Position numbers and translations under genes: made by a program. Positions 42,125 through 54,324 of a stretch of DNA of 64,000 bases are shown here, in pieces. Positions within the stretch are counted from its first letter, which is position 1; every line of letters begins with the position of its first letter. The notes below the pieces were generated by a model. That model did no database searches and was not told the DNA's origin. It was given only the letters and a program-made list of their open reading frames with translations. The stretch covers positions 892,683 to 956,682 of the forward strand of contig CM044965.1 in NCBI GenBank assembly GCA_024516035.1, read 5' to 3'. The DNA is from Bactericera cockerelli. Lineage: Eukaryota; Arthropoda; Insecta; Hemiptera; Triozidae.

Positions 42125-44282
42125 TTGCTTTCAGCCAACATGATCCCTACAACACCAGGTCATTCAAACCCGATGATCAGCTTTGGAAAATATAAAATAT
42201 CCCTGTTTTCATTATTTTATATACAACGCCTATTCCATGAACTTTTAAATGGAACCCCGATTTTAACCACCCTTGGTCCCAATTAGTTTGTAAAATCGGG
42301 GTTATATTACCCTCTCTAGATCCTAGAATGAGAAAGTTACGAGAGAATATCTCAATATTATTTTAATATCCGATTAAACAAAATTGACGCGCATTGGGCT
42401 GGAATAGATAAATGTCAACTTTATAGTAGCACCCAAAACAGCAAATTAGGAGAAAAGAGAGAGATAGAAGCAATGGAGAAGGAGTTAGATTAATAAACAC
42501 TGGGAGAGAGAGAGACCGGAAGTCGAAAAGGAAATTAAAATATATATTCATTTAAAATTTAAAGTGTCTTCTTAAGTCTCGTGGTCCAAAATTCCCGACA
42601 TAGATTTACTGACAAAATTTATAGAAACCTATAAGTACTATAGAATGTTGTAGAAGTGCTTTATCCAGACTGTCGGCTTGAGACAGGGAGTCCCATTAAG
42701 CTAACAGTGCTCTAATTTTGATGTACAAAATACATAGCTACTAACACAATCCTGCTGTGCAACCAAGCTTGTACAAATACACCTCTAAAAAACTGATTTC
42801 CTTTTAAAACAAAAAATCTAATAATACTTTAGGGTAATAAATATTTAAAGGAAAGAAAACCGAGGCGGACTTTTCCAATTGTTTTTTAAAATTAACAAAG
42901 CCAGTCGATCGGAAACTAATCGGGAAATAAAAGATAATGGACGATAAGAAAACGCTCACTGGAATTTTCTAATTAACATGGGATGAGATTTTCAAATTCC
43001 TTATGACCTTTGAGCTTTAGAGTTGAAAAAAACCTTCAATGGAACTTTTTTTATAAACTTGATTTTACTTTGCAAAATCTATGCATGTTCGAAATGTGCA
43101 TATCCAATTTTGAAGGGTGTGGATATTTGTTTGTTACATCAGATGGATGTAACATTATAATTGAACTGTTCTCATGGAGTGGGGTTATAATTATGTATAT
43201 TTTTTGTGAAAAACCTGAGAATAAGAATAACTTATGTTCATCTATCAAACTATCTGTAAAGATAGTTGAACATAAGTTACATAGATAGATGAACATAAGT
43301 TACATAGATAGATGAACATAAAATAAGAACATAAGATAGATGAACTTTTCACATGAAATAAAATCATCAATAGTTGGACCGATTGTAGCTATAACTAGAT
43401 TTTAACCGAAATATAATCATTGTTATTTTTAGAACAAATACATAAAATAAATACAGTTGTAAAACCAACTCATGATTTTCCAAGTTAAACTATCAAATGC
43501 TTTCTCTAGATCTTTAAATCAAATAGCTGCGCTGGCTGTCCAGATGTTCATTGCTATTCTTACCGGTGCTGAACTTATCCGTTGCTAAACCAGACTAAAT
43601 TGTCAGAGGCCCAGACCTCAGCCCATTTCTCCTTGAGGACTGGTAGACCACAGTCCTAACTGCCTCCCCCCTGCTGCGGCCCAGGAATCTTTTGTTGTCA
43701 CAGGAATTATTTAAATATTATCTCCAATCATTATTATTCATATTGGTTCTATCAAAATTATCATCATCATGGTCATCCTCGCCAACAACAACAATAATAA
43801 TAATTTTATTATGAGAAAAACAACAACAACAAAAGTAACTTCTTCTTCACTATCATTAGCATCATTTTCAAGATCATCATCTCCATTCCAAGTATTTCTT
43901 CCTGAAGATAGGTTTTTGCAACAAACGGACAATTTATGATCACCCGTTTTCAAGATGTTTTCTCGCAAAGTGTCGCTGATTAAGAAATTCGCTTTAATTT
44001 ATTTGCAATGTGTTCGCTACCTCTACAATAATATCTGCTAAGAGGAATGTAATTTGTTCTTTTTTTTATTTTTCTAGAATCCTATTTGTAATAATTATTC
44101 TCATTTTGCTTGTAGAGAGACAGAAAATTTACTAGCTTACACTGGTGGAAGAAGTATACCTATGCAAAGTTGGATCTAGTGTCTGGGCTTCCAAATCCAA
44201 TGATTGGATCAACCGCTAAGTAATATTTTTTTTTCTTCAAAATAAAAGTATAACCTCCATTTGTCTGTAATTTCTTCAGTTA
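42125..44282. other. No gene seen
   Basis: AT-rich with a short GA tract near 42440-42515, a SINE A-like tail scrap near 42655-42715, and ATC/AAC microsatellites near 43750-43840. Confidence 0.45.
43215..43345. repeat. Small direct and inverted repeats (ATAGATGAACATAAG)
   Basis: GATGAACATAAGTTACATA is tandemly repeated and its complement ACTTATGTTCATC lies just upstream, so a hairpin is possible. Confidence 0.6.
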
Positions 44283-44370
44283 CTTTCATCAATATCACCC
44301 AACCTGGGTTGAGCCAGAATTCTCAACCTCGCGTGGTAATTTTATTATTAATTATTCAACCCAGGTTAAA
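44283..44370 (-). mobile_element. Degenerate 5S-SINE body
   Basis: The words CACCCAACCTGGGTTGAGCC and, further on, TTAAACCCAAATTAAAAT recall family D, with rearrangement. Confidence 0.35.
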
Positions 44371-44681
44371 CCCAAATTAAAATAAATAAAAAAGCAAGTT
44401 GCTATATGCTTTATGTAAGTAAATAACTTTATGTAAGTAAATACTGAACATATTAGTACTTGCATAATTTCCACAATTACCTACTTAAGGTAAAGAGTTG
44501 TTAAGCCAGCTTTGGGGTCGATGGCACCTAGAATACATATTCTGTCATTGAAGGTGAAGTTAGGCAGCAAGGCATATGACTTGTATTTCCACAGAAATTA
44601 ACAGATCCAAAAGTAGGTACTTCAAAAATGGCTGTAAATAAAGTCGAACCTTAAGTCTGCTCTATACATAATTATATAAAG

Positions 44682-44735
44682 GGTTGGGTGGAAGAGATTG
44701 CCACAGACAATAACCCCGCCCTTTGGGAGTTATTG
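44682..44735 (+). mobile_element. LINE 3' end fragment
   Basis: GGGTTGGGTGGAAGAGATTG and CAATAACCCCGCCC are shared with 60137-60353. It is followed by the CCCCATT-type repeat. Confidence 0.45.
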
Positions 44736-44744
44736 ACAATAATA

Positions 44745-44910
44745 ATAACCATTTTCCCCACTAAACCCGTTTTCCCCAATATACCAATTTTTCCCCACAG
44801 TACCCATTTTCCCCCAATATACACATTTTCCCCCAATATACCCATTATCACCCACTTTACCCATTTTCCCCAATATCTTCATTTGCCCCCACTATACTCA
44901 TTTTTCCCCA
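44745..44910 (+). repeat. Degenerate CCCCATTTTCCCC-type short repeat
   Basis: About eight irregular copies of a roughly 20-bp word (CCATTTTCCCCCAATATA). It separates a LINE end from a 5S-SINE body. Confidence 0.7.
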
Positions 44911-44914
44911 GTCC

Positions 44915-45040
44915 TACTCAGAGTCTCAGACTGGGTAAGGTGAGGTTAAGCTACTCAAGTTGATTTGTGAATTGAGGGTAAAAACCCCGTCGTAATATGA
45001 TCATACAGGTGAAAGCTACTTTTAAAACCCAATCTGAAAA
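44915..45040 (+). mobile_element. 5S-SINE body/tail fragment
   Basis: The shared body (CTGGGTAAGGTGAGGTTAAG) and 3' part (CCCCGTCGTAATATGATCAT) of family D are present without the 5S head. Confidence 0.55.
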
Positions 45041-45101
45041 AAAATATAATACTACTTATGTAGTTATACTTAAAAGAAAAAGAAAAAAAAGATGAGTGTT
45101 T

Positions 45102-45385
45102 TACAGCCTGTTTTATTTTGTAGCCATGAAACAGGAGCTACTGTAGACGCTTGTGGTCTGTGTTGTGGCCTGCCCATCCCGTCGTATGCTTCCTCTCTGA
45201 TGGGCGAGAAGTGACACAATACTTCTCATTAAGGTGCTGGGTCAACACGAGCGCACCGGGAGGTATCCCTTACAAACAACTGTAACCAAATTTTAATTAC
45301 AAATTTTTTGTCGACCTAGGGGTTCGAACCCGGGACCTTTCGAATGGCAAGCGAGTGCTTAACCACTGAGCTATTCGTATCATAC
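45102..45385 (-). mobile_element. SINE family B, complete
   Basis: The minus-strand tRNA-like head ATACGAATAGCTCAGTGGTT with box B GGGTTCGAACCCC is at 45311-45382. The body contains GTGTTGACCCAGCACC and CTTCTCGCCCATCAGAG; the 3' end is CATGGCTACAAAATAAAA. Confidence 0.8.
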
Positions 45386-45962
45386 GTTATCGCGTAAAGA
45401 ATTCCTAGAATTTTCCAACAATGAAGGGATTCTAGCAGAAGACCGTCTCCTCTTTATACTTATTCTCAGGCCATCAAAAAAAATCCCTGATACAACCTAA
45501 TTACGGAATGCTAACGCTGCATTTTTTTAAACGATAAAAAAAAAAGGAATTAAAAAAGAGAATTTTTCTTTGTTTTCAGAGGAAAAAAATCTTCGGATGA
45601 TAAAAAAAAAAACTGCGGCTTGAGACTCATGAATTAAGGTTTGATATTTTCGCCAAGCTCTGTACGTATCATGCTAATCACTAACACGAGCCGTTTAGAT
45701 TTCATTACGTGTCATGGTTTAATTTTTCTTACTTAATAAAAGGAGAATGAAAATATTCAGCATTTTTTTTTCTTCTATAATGATCATTATTTTCATTGTT
45801 TTGAATCTCTCTTTTTTTTGGTATTTCTAAATCTGATTTTTTTATTATTAGAAACTAAAAAATGAGCATTAATTTATTCAATTAACCATAGCTATTTATC
45901 TTTCAAATATTTATTTTAATGCTATTAATAAATACATACTTTTTAGTAGGTAGATGTTATGA

Positions 45963-46165
45963 TAGAGAAAAAGAAAGTGAGAGAGGAGATTAGAGAGAGG
46001 TTCAGATATAGGGAGAAAAGGGAGAGGGGGAAAGGAAGAGAGAGATACAAAGAACTGACATAGAATAGAAAATATTAGAATATACATTGTTTATACTGCC
46101 GAGGTAAGACTGAAAAGTCCCTTTACTCCAGCAGTCAGACAGGTCTTATGTATTTCATGGTACAT
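45963..46165 (+). repeat. GA-rich tract followed by SINE A-like tail
   Basis: The purine tract to 46070 is followed by TTTATACTGCCGAGGTAAGA and CCCTTTACTCCAGCAGTC, a family A tail in minus orientation. Confidence 0.6.
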
Positions 46166-46194
46166 TCTAATAATATAGTAAATCTATGCCCTTA

Positions 46195-46365
46195 TTAGTA
46201 AATCTAATAAGGCAAAGCCTTATAAGTAATTTTTTTACTTATAATATTATAAGTAAAAAAAATATATCTTTACTTTATTAGTAAGTCAAGAAATATTGGG
46301 CTTTGCATGAAACACTGGGCTTTGCCTAGAACCCATGAAAAAAGCCCAGTATTTCATGGGTTCTT
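46195..46365. repeat. Cluster of small inverted repeats
   Basis: TTACTTATAAT/ATTATAAGTAA and GGGCTTTGC / GCCCAGTATTTCATGGG words occur in both orientations. Confidence 0.5.
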
Positions 46366-46394
46366 TTTATTTATTTTTCATGAGGACATGAGAG

Positions 46395-46564
46395 AGAAAG
46401 GACAGAGAGTGGAGAGTGGGAGAGAAAGAGAATAAGTGTGAAAATGAACTTTCAACCGTCCAAAATAATAATGATAATCACATCCGAGGCCAAAGTTCTG
46501 TGTTTTAATGACTCGACGACAGCCCACAGGCTATTAAAACCAGAAATATACATGAATACCAAAT

Positions 46565-46605
<41 letters not shown>

Positions 46606-46770
46606 GGAGGGACCGGAAAAAGGACACAACTTTGGAAATTAAAGTTAGAGAGAGAAAGAAGAGGAGGAAGTGGATGAATTATAATGAATGAGAAAAGGAG
46701 ACAGGGAGAGAGAAAGAGAGGAAATAAAGGGTTGTGGGTGTGAAAATTCGCTGAGAGAGAGTCACGTAAT
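46395..46770 (+). repeat. GA-rich tracts and (GA)n
   Basis: Purine-rich with a pure (GA)n of about 17 units at 46567-46601. Confidence 0.85.
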
Positions 46771-46970
46771 CCTAAGTCTCTAATAACAGAAAATAATAAT
46801 AACTCTATAATAATAACAACAGTTTCACACCATAATAATAATTATAAATTGAGAAATATTTAATAATAACAACAAAAATAATAAAAGTATTACTTCTGAA
46901 ATAATAATGAATGTCCAAAAAACTAATAATCGCAATTCAATTACTTCGAAAGTTTTCACAGAACTTAAGG

Positions 46971-47110
46971 GTCGAATTATGAAACAGGATTAAGGTTAAG
47001 ACAAGCCAGACTGTCCCTTAAGTTAGGCTATAGTGCGCTGTGATTGGTTGAAACTTCGACTTGAGGGGATTCTAACTTATCTTGAATGTACTCCTGTTTT
47101 ATGATTTCTT
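46971..47110. mobile_element. MITE H, diverged copy
   Basis: Left end GAATTATGAAACAGGATTAA, interior GTGATTGGTTGAAAC, right end CTCCTGTTTTATGATTTC. Confidence 0.6.
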
Positions 47111-47176
47111 TAACAACATTTACATTTATTTGACAAAGATAAATTATTACAATAAAAAAAATAATATTAAGGTATA

Positions 47177-47280
47177 CCCGTCTTCAAAGTTAAAAACTTT
47201 GAAGAAGACGGGGAGTTTGGATAATTATTTAATTATCCAAAAGTCGTAATAATTAAATATAATTATATTTAATTATTACG
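47177..47280. repeat. Three adjacent perfect or near-perfect palindromes
   Basis: They are 47177-47212 (CCCGTCTTCAAAGTT with an inverted partner), 47217-47240 (TTGGATAATTATTTAATTATCCAA reads the same on both strands apart from the centre) and 47245-47280 (CGTAATAATTAAATAT with partner). Each could extrude a hairpin. Confidence 0.8.
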
Positions 47281-47284
47281 TGCT

Positions 47285-48439
47285 ATAGATTCGTCCTATG
47301 AGCTTTAGTTTACTAAAAAAACTGGTGTGAACAAGTCTCGAACTTATCCTATCCATCACTGGTAGCACCATCGATGACTATTATTGATCACATCGTATGT
47401 AACTGAAACGGTCACCCGTCAGACCATGCTTGTAGCCATGATCGACGTTGCTTAACTCGAGTCATGGAAGAATAACAGAAGCCTATTAAAAGACAACAGT
47501 AATGTGCTTCAATTTATTTAATTCTTTCTTTGAAAGGTAATGTAAGGAATTTGTTTCTTAAACGTAAAACTCAGAAATAATATCTTCCCAGAACTATCCA
47601 GTGGCATAAATTAAATTGTCAAATCAACAGGTCGGTAAAAAAGCGACCCTCTTAAAATATTGCCATCCAGCGTAAAAACAAATAAAATCCGGAATATTTC
47701 TACAATATTCGTTTTTAGTTTGAAGTAATGCATGTTTTTTTTTATGTTTGTTTTCATTTAAATTAATCAAGATCCAAGAACGCATGTTCTGTGCATAAGT
47801 TAACAGTAAGTAATATAATGTTTTATGGGGAATTATAAGGAGGAGAAATTACCCGAGGATGAACAACAATGGTATGAGAGCCCCCCCGCTAGTGGGCACA
47901 CCAGTGGCGGAGACTGATATTGGGTTATTTAATATACTACAGAATTTTACCTACTAAAGAAGAAAAAAACACACACAGCCAAATGGTCTGGAGAGGGTAG
48001 CTCAAATTAATGGAAAAAGCTCATGGACCGGCAGTACGAGTATATCACAGATTCTAAAAGGTACAACAAACGTCCTCTAATATAGTTATGTAATCTTCTT
48101 TTTTTATTACTAATTCCAAAGTTTGTATTCTGTTTATTTGTAGTACCGGAATGATTTTTTTTTTTTTAATAAATCATTTGTTTTATTTTTCATATTTTTT
48201 GTGTATACCCATCCTAAGTCAATTTTATTTGGCTTCTAAGATGAGAGCAGATTTAATCTCATAATCCTTACATGATGTGGTCTAATACCCTATTTATACC
48301 TAATTTTCATAGTGGTTTTCAGTATCCTGAAGACACTCAGCAAAAAAAAATCTATTAATTAAACTACTGTTCTGCATTAATAATAATTATTTTTACAAAT
48401 CAACAAATCCTTATGATATGACACAGGAGAGGAATGAAA
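47285..48439. other. No gene seen
   Basis: Apart from the 5S-like scrap at 47420-47472, unique AT-rich sequence. Confidence 0.45.
47420..47472 (-). mobile_element. 5S-like fragment
   Basis: The minus strand has CGAGTTAAGCAACGTCG followed by GACGGGTGACCG, as in 5S rRNA. Only this part is recognisable. Confidence 0.5.
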
Positions 48440-48660
48440 CTTTGTCCCTAAACAGGCGGCTACAACGAGGACCCTGTGTCTGGACCCTGGTGCCTACACA
48501 AAGGTATAGACGACTTTTGGGACTCCGTTGAGGCCGCTTACATTTAATAACATGGTTAGATTATTCTGCGTGGTACCAGGGCTACTCTAGGGTCTAGAGT
48601 CTAGGGGCTACCCTAGTGTCTAGACTGTCTAAAGTCTAGGGCTCCGTTGATGTGTCCGCG
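48440..48660 (+). repeat. Dispersed repeat K
   Basis: Words such as GACCCTGGTGCCTACAC and CCGTTGAGGCCGCTTACA recur at 55850-55965 (GACCCTGGTACCAG, CCGTTGTGGCCGCTTACACT) and in weaker form at 58585-58650. The local CTAGGGTCTAGAGTCTAGGG run is a short internal repeat. Confidence 0.5.
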
Positions 48661-48755
48661 CACTAAGATCAATGAATAACTGAAGCATGTTATGAATATT
48701 ATGTAATGATCAAAACTATTAAATAAATTTACAAGAAATTGATCTTCCATCAACA

Positions 48756-49062
48756 TTTTTTTTTTTTTTTTTTTTTTTTTTTCGTATGGCTTTATTACAC
48801 AATACACATCTCAAAGTGAGAAGATATAATTATGTAATAAACTTGATCAGGAAATCTGATGACAGTGATTGTCTGATCGCCAAAATTGTCAGTATTTTAG
48901 ACGCATGCGTTGCCCAGGGTGAACCACGAGGAGGCATACTAACGTTTCACCTCCATCAACAAATGATCAGATTGATCAGTATTGCCACTACTATACTCGT
49001 CTTATGTAAAATGTCCCCCACACATTACACATGCCCCCGTCCACTGGTGTCACCTGCATAAT
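48756..49062 (-). mobile_element. Poly(A)-ended retroposed sequence
   Basis: The minus strand ends TGTGTAATAAAGCCATACG followed by an A-run of about 27 (T-run 48756-48782). AATAAA sits at normal distance from the tail. Either a LINE 3' end or a processed transcript; no protein homology recognised. The 5' limit is uncertain. Confidence 0.5.
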
Positions 49063-49414
49063 ATTAATACAATTGAACATAACTTTACTTCATTTCAGAA
49101 AAATAATAACAATCCTAAAAAATAAACAATAATGTTTAAAAAAACGAGCGCAAAGATACATTAATATATTATTTTTTATGCAAGAGTTATTTCTTGTTAC
49201 ATTTGTAAATTACAATTAAATAAATATAAAACGAAATTAAAATAAATAATAAACAAGGTCTCTTTTTGTAAAATAGATGGCTGAACTTTCAAGGCGGCTT
49301 TGGAAACAGATATTGATTTTTTTTTTTTTTTTAAATTCTCGGAAAATCTTACTACACTGTTTTTTGCTAGATTTTTGTACAAAGTTATGATGAGATAAGA
49401 AAATTTGACCTACC

Positions 49415-49760
49415 CAGCTTTTCACATTTCTGGACGAATCATAGCCTCAGGATACCAAAAAAGTGGTTTTCAGCCATTGGTCCGTGCGTCTGTCTGTGTG
49501 TGTGTGTCTGTGTGTCTGTGAACAGGATATCTCAAGAACGGTAAGAGCTAGAGACTTGAAATTTGGTATGGTAATTAATTTTATACACCAGACGAACCAT
49601 GAAACTTTTGGTTGAAATCGGCCGCATTCTGCGGCCGCAGGGCCGCAAATATTGGCCGCAAGCACCGCTTCTTTGAATTGGTTAAAGATACAAAAAAAGT
49701 TAGAGAACAACATTTTTCTCAGATTAAAAAAATAATAGGGGTTCACTCTGATCATTTTTT
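49415..49760 (+). repeat. Related dispersed repeat with GC-rich palindrome
   Basis: It shares the TTTCTGGACGAATCATA and GTCTGTCTGTG layout with 19840-20450, then has CGCATTCTGCGGCCGCAGGG (a NotI site) and more GGCCGC words, unusual in this AT-rich window. Confidence 0.4.
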
Positions 49761-49764
49761 GATA

Positions 49765-51204
49765 TCTTTAACTTTTTGGAAACCGGCCCCAATTTACCGG
49801 TATTGTAGGGGGACCCGATTGGACTAACTTTTTTATTATTCATCCTAGATGGGGGTTGTGACATATCAAATTAAATGATTTTGAAGTGCTGATCACGAAT
49901 TTGGCATTGATTTTTAGTTATCTGTTACCGTTCAGTCACCCGTGGCGGAATTCGACTCCTTTTTGGGAGATAAGGAAAGTCGTGTGATGTTTACACCAGA
50001 TTTTTTGATCTTGTTTCTTCGTTCAATCTATTTATTTTTTCTTTAAAATTTCAATGTATTTTACTGTATAAATTTTGTCTTACCTAATAAACATAATGTA
50101 AAAATAATAATAATAGATCAGTCGATATCTACACATTATCTCGGATGAAAATCAGGATTTTGACCAAATTAATATTATTATTTTTTAACTTCCTCATTTG
50201 AAATAGTCAAGACCTTACGAATAAAGCTATGTTCTTATTATTTATTGTGGATCTTGACTCAGATTGGGTAGCTATTAGTCAGCAGCAATACTTGAGCCGC
50301 CCACAATAAAGTCCCGCTGCACTGCAACATAGAACAGCGCAGGGAGTTTGTGTCATACGAAGTTATCGAGATACAGGGCCGCCACAACTTTAGTTTCAAT
50401 TTAACAGGTAATTTCTTTTTCTCTCGTATTTGTAATTTATTTGCACTAATAATTGTACATAATAGGTATAATAGGTAACATATATTTGATGCGACTACCC
50501 CACACTCAGGGGATACAGTCCTCTTGTTTTGTGGGGTAGTTTCATTTTTTAAAATATATATTTTTTTTACCTCTAACTCATAGTTTTTTTTAATTTGATT
50601 ATTTTACCATAGTTATTTATTTTCTTTAAATTGAATATTTATTATTAAGATATTAATAAAATCTTCATGTCTGATATCTAAGCAAGCCTGCACAATCCTC
50701 GCACTCATACTTCTCACTCTCCGCCTCGTACCTCTCAATCTCACTGACACAGCTCTTATGAGTGATATATTTGAGTTTTCACTCTTAACCATCCTAAAAT
50801 CTGGGGAAATGTTTTGTACCACTTTTGACTCAATTTAATTGCTGTTTGCTTGATAAAAATATGGTATACAAAATAAAAACGGCTCTGAAACACTCATCTT
50901 TTTAAAAGAAATTGCGAAAAATGAAGATGGTCGAACCAGCAAGACTTGAATTACTTGAATAAGACCCAGTAAATTTCTATCTTGCTGAAGCTAGCTATTT
51001 CCCTGTGTTTGGAGTCCCAGCAGAAAGGTGACCCAGGGTCAGCTCTATAGAGATCATGACATCCAATAGGTTGTAGTGTAGGTAATATCACCATTGAGCT
51101 TTGTACTGGATTCCATCTCTATGAGGAGTCGTTACTTAGGAGTCTGTCACTTTTTATGTTAATAATAATAATAAGACTCTTTATCTAACATCAAAGTATG
51201 TTTG
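49765..51204. other. No confirmed gene; one exon-like stretch
   Basis: 50270-50405 is less AT-rich than its surroundings and ends TTTAACAG|GTAATTTC, which would make a good 5' splice site. This could be a non-coding first exon, but nothing else supports it. Confidence 0.25.
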
Positions 51205-51483
51205 TATGATTTTATTTGTGGTGAAGCACAAGGCCTCTTCACAATTTCTGTGCGTATCGCAGCATTACTTTTTCGAATTATTCTATTACATTAATTTCTT
51301 TTTACTCTGGTGATGCCGCCACTGGTCGCTACTCATACAAGTAACTACTCATTGTTCCTCAAAGGTATAAGTGGACCCCGAACATCCAAGTACAGAGCAG
51401 AAAAATTCCTGCCCGCTGGGGATCGAACCCAGGTCACTATGCGTGCAAGGCCTAGCGCGCTAACTGACTCGGCAAAAGTGACT
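51205..51483 (-). mobile_element. SINE family F, long form
   Basis: The same structure as at 21000-21300, including the extended tail ending near AATAAAATC. The box B region GGGTTCGATCCCC is intact, the head start is degraded. Confidence 0.75.
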
Positions 51484-51529
51484 ATTCTAACATCAAAGTA
51501 ATAAATTACAGTACATGTTAAAAAAAGCG

Positions 51530-51577
51530 AGATTATTGCCTATGGCAATCTCTGCCATCCAACCCTATTCCATTAGT
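51530..51577 (-). mobile_element. LINE 3' end fragment
   Basis: The minus strand reads GGGTTGGATGGCAGAGATTG followed by CCATAGGCAATAA. Confidence 0.4.
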
Positions 51578-51579
51578 CG

Positions 51580-52462
51580 CAGGATTAATAATAATAACAC
51601 CCTTTAGGAAACCACCGGGCGAGGTTAATGCTCAATGCATTTTCTACCACCTAACCCTTAGAGAGAGTTTCTAGGAAGAAAAAAATAGAGCTTGCCAATC
51701 TTGTAGAAAACAAGTGATCTAACAAAAAAGAAAGAAGTCGAAAGATTTTTTTTTTTTTTGAAAGCATATAAATACGAGTACATATAGGTACCAACAATTT
51801 GACTGATAATTGGAATCTTTCAGTCACCTATCCAAGAAAGAAGGATTGTTTATCTTCCTTTTGCAGTTTCTATGGATATATTTATAACCCCCCCCCCCCC
51901 TGTCTGACAACGACTGTATGTCGGTTTACAAAGCCATGCATACACACACACATATAGACACATACACACACACACACATCGCGCTATGTCAAGTGTGTTC
52001 CTTCAAGTGAAGGGATTTTCCAAGGGAAGAAAACGTGGAACAGAATTGTGAAATTACTTCTCGAGTCCCGCGGGACTGTGGTAGTGCAGAATAGTCCAGG
52101 CAGAGGAGGCCAATTTTGAACCGAAATTTTGATTGCTCTAAGAAAAATCCATTATTTTCCTGGTTTCCTGGGTTGGAAGGAATGAACTTAACAGACGGAC
52201 ACAAAGCAAAACTTACTCAGGACGTTACGTCGAGACGAGTCCACTTGTAGGTGCTTTTGAAATCCCTGTAAGCATTTATTTCTTTTACAAAAAAGACCAC
52301 CATGTAGGTCTCTTGAGGTATTTTACAGAATTTTTTTTTTATGTAACACTAATTGAAATTTAATGAATTATTATTATTATTATACACTGATTGTTGTTCC
52401 ACTAACGAAGCCACATTTATACCACCAGCCTCTATTAGATCTATTTTGACCAGTCCATTCTA
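51580..52462. other. No gene seen
   Basis: It contains the C and CA tracts and a 71-aa minus-strand frame at 51989-52204 without recognisable domain. Confidence 0.45.
51885..51985 (+). repeat. (C)n and (CA)n tracts
   Basis: A run of about 14 C at 51886-51900 and CA repeats at 51943-51978. Confidence 0.9.
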
Positions 52463-52660
52463 TTCACCCTCCATTCGCTGGGAATCGTACCATCTACCTC
52501 ACATTAACCTCACCCAGCCTGGGTAGGTCCGGAAATGCCAGCCTCACATTTCCGGACGGAACAGAATTTTTCTGTGTGAAAAATCTGCTCCGACTGGGAA
52601 TCGAACTCAGGATCTCTGGACTACGGTCAGTAGTCACAACCATTACGCTACGGAGGCTGA
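52463..52660 (-). mobile_element. SINE family E, head and body
   Basis: The minus strand has head CCTCCGTAGCGTAATGG, box B GAGTTCGATTCC and the central body. The 3' part beyond the CGAATGGAGGGTGAA block is missing. Confidence 0.75.
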
Positions 52661-53180
52661 TGGCAAAACAAAAACAAAATAATGATTTCAATTAAATAGG
52701 CAGAAGTAATAACAGTCAAATTCTTTTTTTTTTTAATATTTTCTTCCTCAATAAAGTGTATTATCATGAAAATCGAACATTCAAAATATTATTCCATTAT
52801 TAATTTTTGTGATTCAGTCACATCCACCACATCTACTACGCGTATTGCATACTTGACAATAAATCCAGGCGCTAGGAATGCAAAAAGAACTATTTATCTA
52901 TCTGCCTCTATTCCTGCACTGAAGATAACATGCAACTATTACTACTAACACGTTCTAGTACTCAGCATACCTTCCAATAAATGCATTCATACCAATAGAG
53001 GATAGGGTGCATGTACCAATTATTCGGCAGTGAATAAAAGTTACTATTATTTTCGTCACTTTTTTCAATCCTCAATTTTCTTCACAGAGACGTCTTAGAA
53101 TTCCTGTACATATCAGAAGAAATTTAAAAAGAAATATTATCAACGCAGAGATTGCTTATCTTTGTAATCTCTTAGTGTAA

Positions 53181-53320
53181 GACCTTAGTAGCTTGATCGA
53201 TAAGGCGGTGGACTTGTAATCTGGAGGTCGGTGGTTCGAGTCCCGGTTTTAGCGTAGATTTAGTAAAGTGAGTTTGAGTACTTGTGATATCACGAAAGTG
53301 ATTAACAGAAATATGATATC
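53181..53320 (+). mobile_element. SINE family C
   Basis: Head GACCTTAGTAGCTTGATCG, box B GGTTCGAGTCCC and body CTTGTGATATCACGAAAGTG. The best-kept promoter boxes of the family. Confidence 0.75.
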
Positions 53321-53574
53321 TCTTAGTGTAAGAGTTTATGATAGTTGAAAAATAAATGTTCTCATAAAGGGTCGCTTTAATAAAAGAGACCATAAAGTTA
53401 TGGTCTCTTTTTTTCACTGGCGAATAATTGTTATTCTACCCTAGTAATAATCTTTCAATAAGGACAAAGAAAGTTCTAATAAGGAATCAGATGAGGAAAA
53501 TGCAAGAATTCGTGCTTCTAGTGGAACGAATCAGTGAGACTTTGAGAAATAAATAGGAATATACACAGGAGATC

Positions 53575-53705
53575 CAGGTTCGAATCCCGGCCGAGTCGCA
53601 ATCTTTTTGGTTTTATACTTTGGATGTTACGGTGTCCACTCTTACCTTGTGAGGAAAAATGAGTAGCTGTTTGTGTGAATAGCAACCAGTGGCGGCGGGA
53701 CGCGC
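53575..53705 (+). mobile_element. SINE family F, lacking most of the head
   Basis: It begins at box B (AGGTTCGAATCCCGGCC) and continues with GTGTCCACTCTTACCTTGTG and CCAGTGGCGGCGGG. Confidence 0.6.
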
Positions 53706-53721
53706 AAAGAGTTAAACCTAA

Positions 53722-53949
53722 CCAGTTCTTCTTCTTTCACTTTTCTCAAACCTACTTGCGGTCGGCATTGTTCAACCTCATATTTGAGGTTGGCTGGTAG
53801 TGGCACATTTTTACAGCCAGACGTCCTTCCTAACGTCAACGATTCTGTTTGATTTAACTTCACGATTAGGACGGCGGGATTTACCCTCCTTTTTCTGGAA
53901 ACCGTATCAGCTACCCACATTAACCTCACCCAGCCTGGGTAGGCCATAA
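53722..53949 (-). mobile_element. SINE family E, body and tail
   Basis: The minus strand contains the central CCCAGGCTGGGTGAGG body and the tail with the CCTCAA hairpin. The tRNA head is missing. It lies head to tail against a family F copy in the opposite orientation (53575-53705). Confidence 0.7.
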
Positions 53950-54324
53950 TGCTACACTAACCACGAAAGTTGTGATACAATAACACAAATAAATAACCAA
54001 CATGCACACATTTTATAACGGTTGTGCACTCTGTGAGGTGTCTAAGGCATGACTCACATGTTACAACACGTCTGAACTTCCGCCCCATTTGTCACTTGAA
54101 ACCATTACACATTACCTATCTACTAATAAAATACATAAATATAATACAATATTAACTATTAACATCATGTGGTGTAAAGAAAACTTCCTAATAATCACAC
54201 ACAGCAGAAGTTTCGAACAATAAAAATTAAAATTAAAGACTAAAAAAACAATTATCACTGTCACAACACTGTTGTACTATTTTTTATTACTTCTCATGTT
54301 AACAGTCCTGACTCTTCGGTGTTC

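Noticed and set aside
48613..48807. 64-aa frame with a Lys run
   Set aside because: The Lys run is the poly(A) tail of a retroposed sequence.
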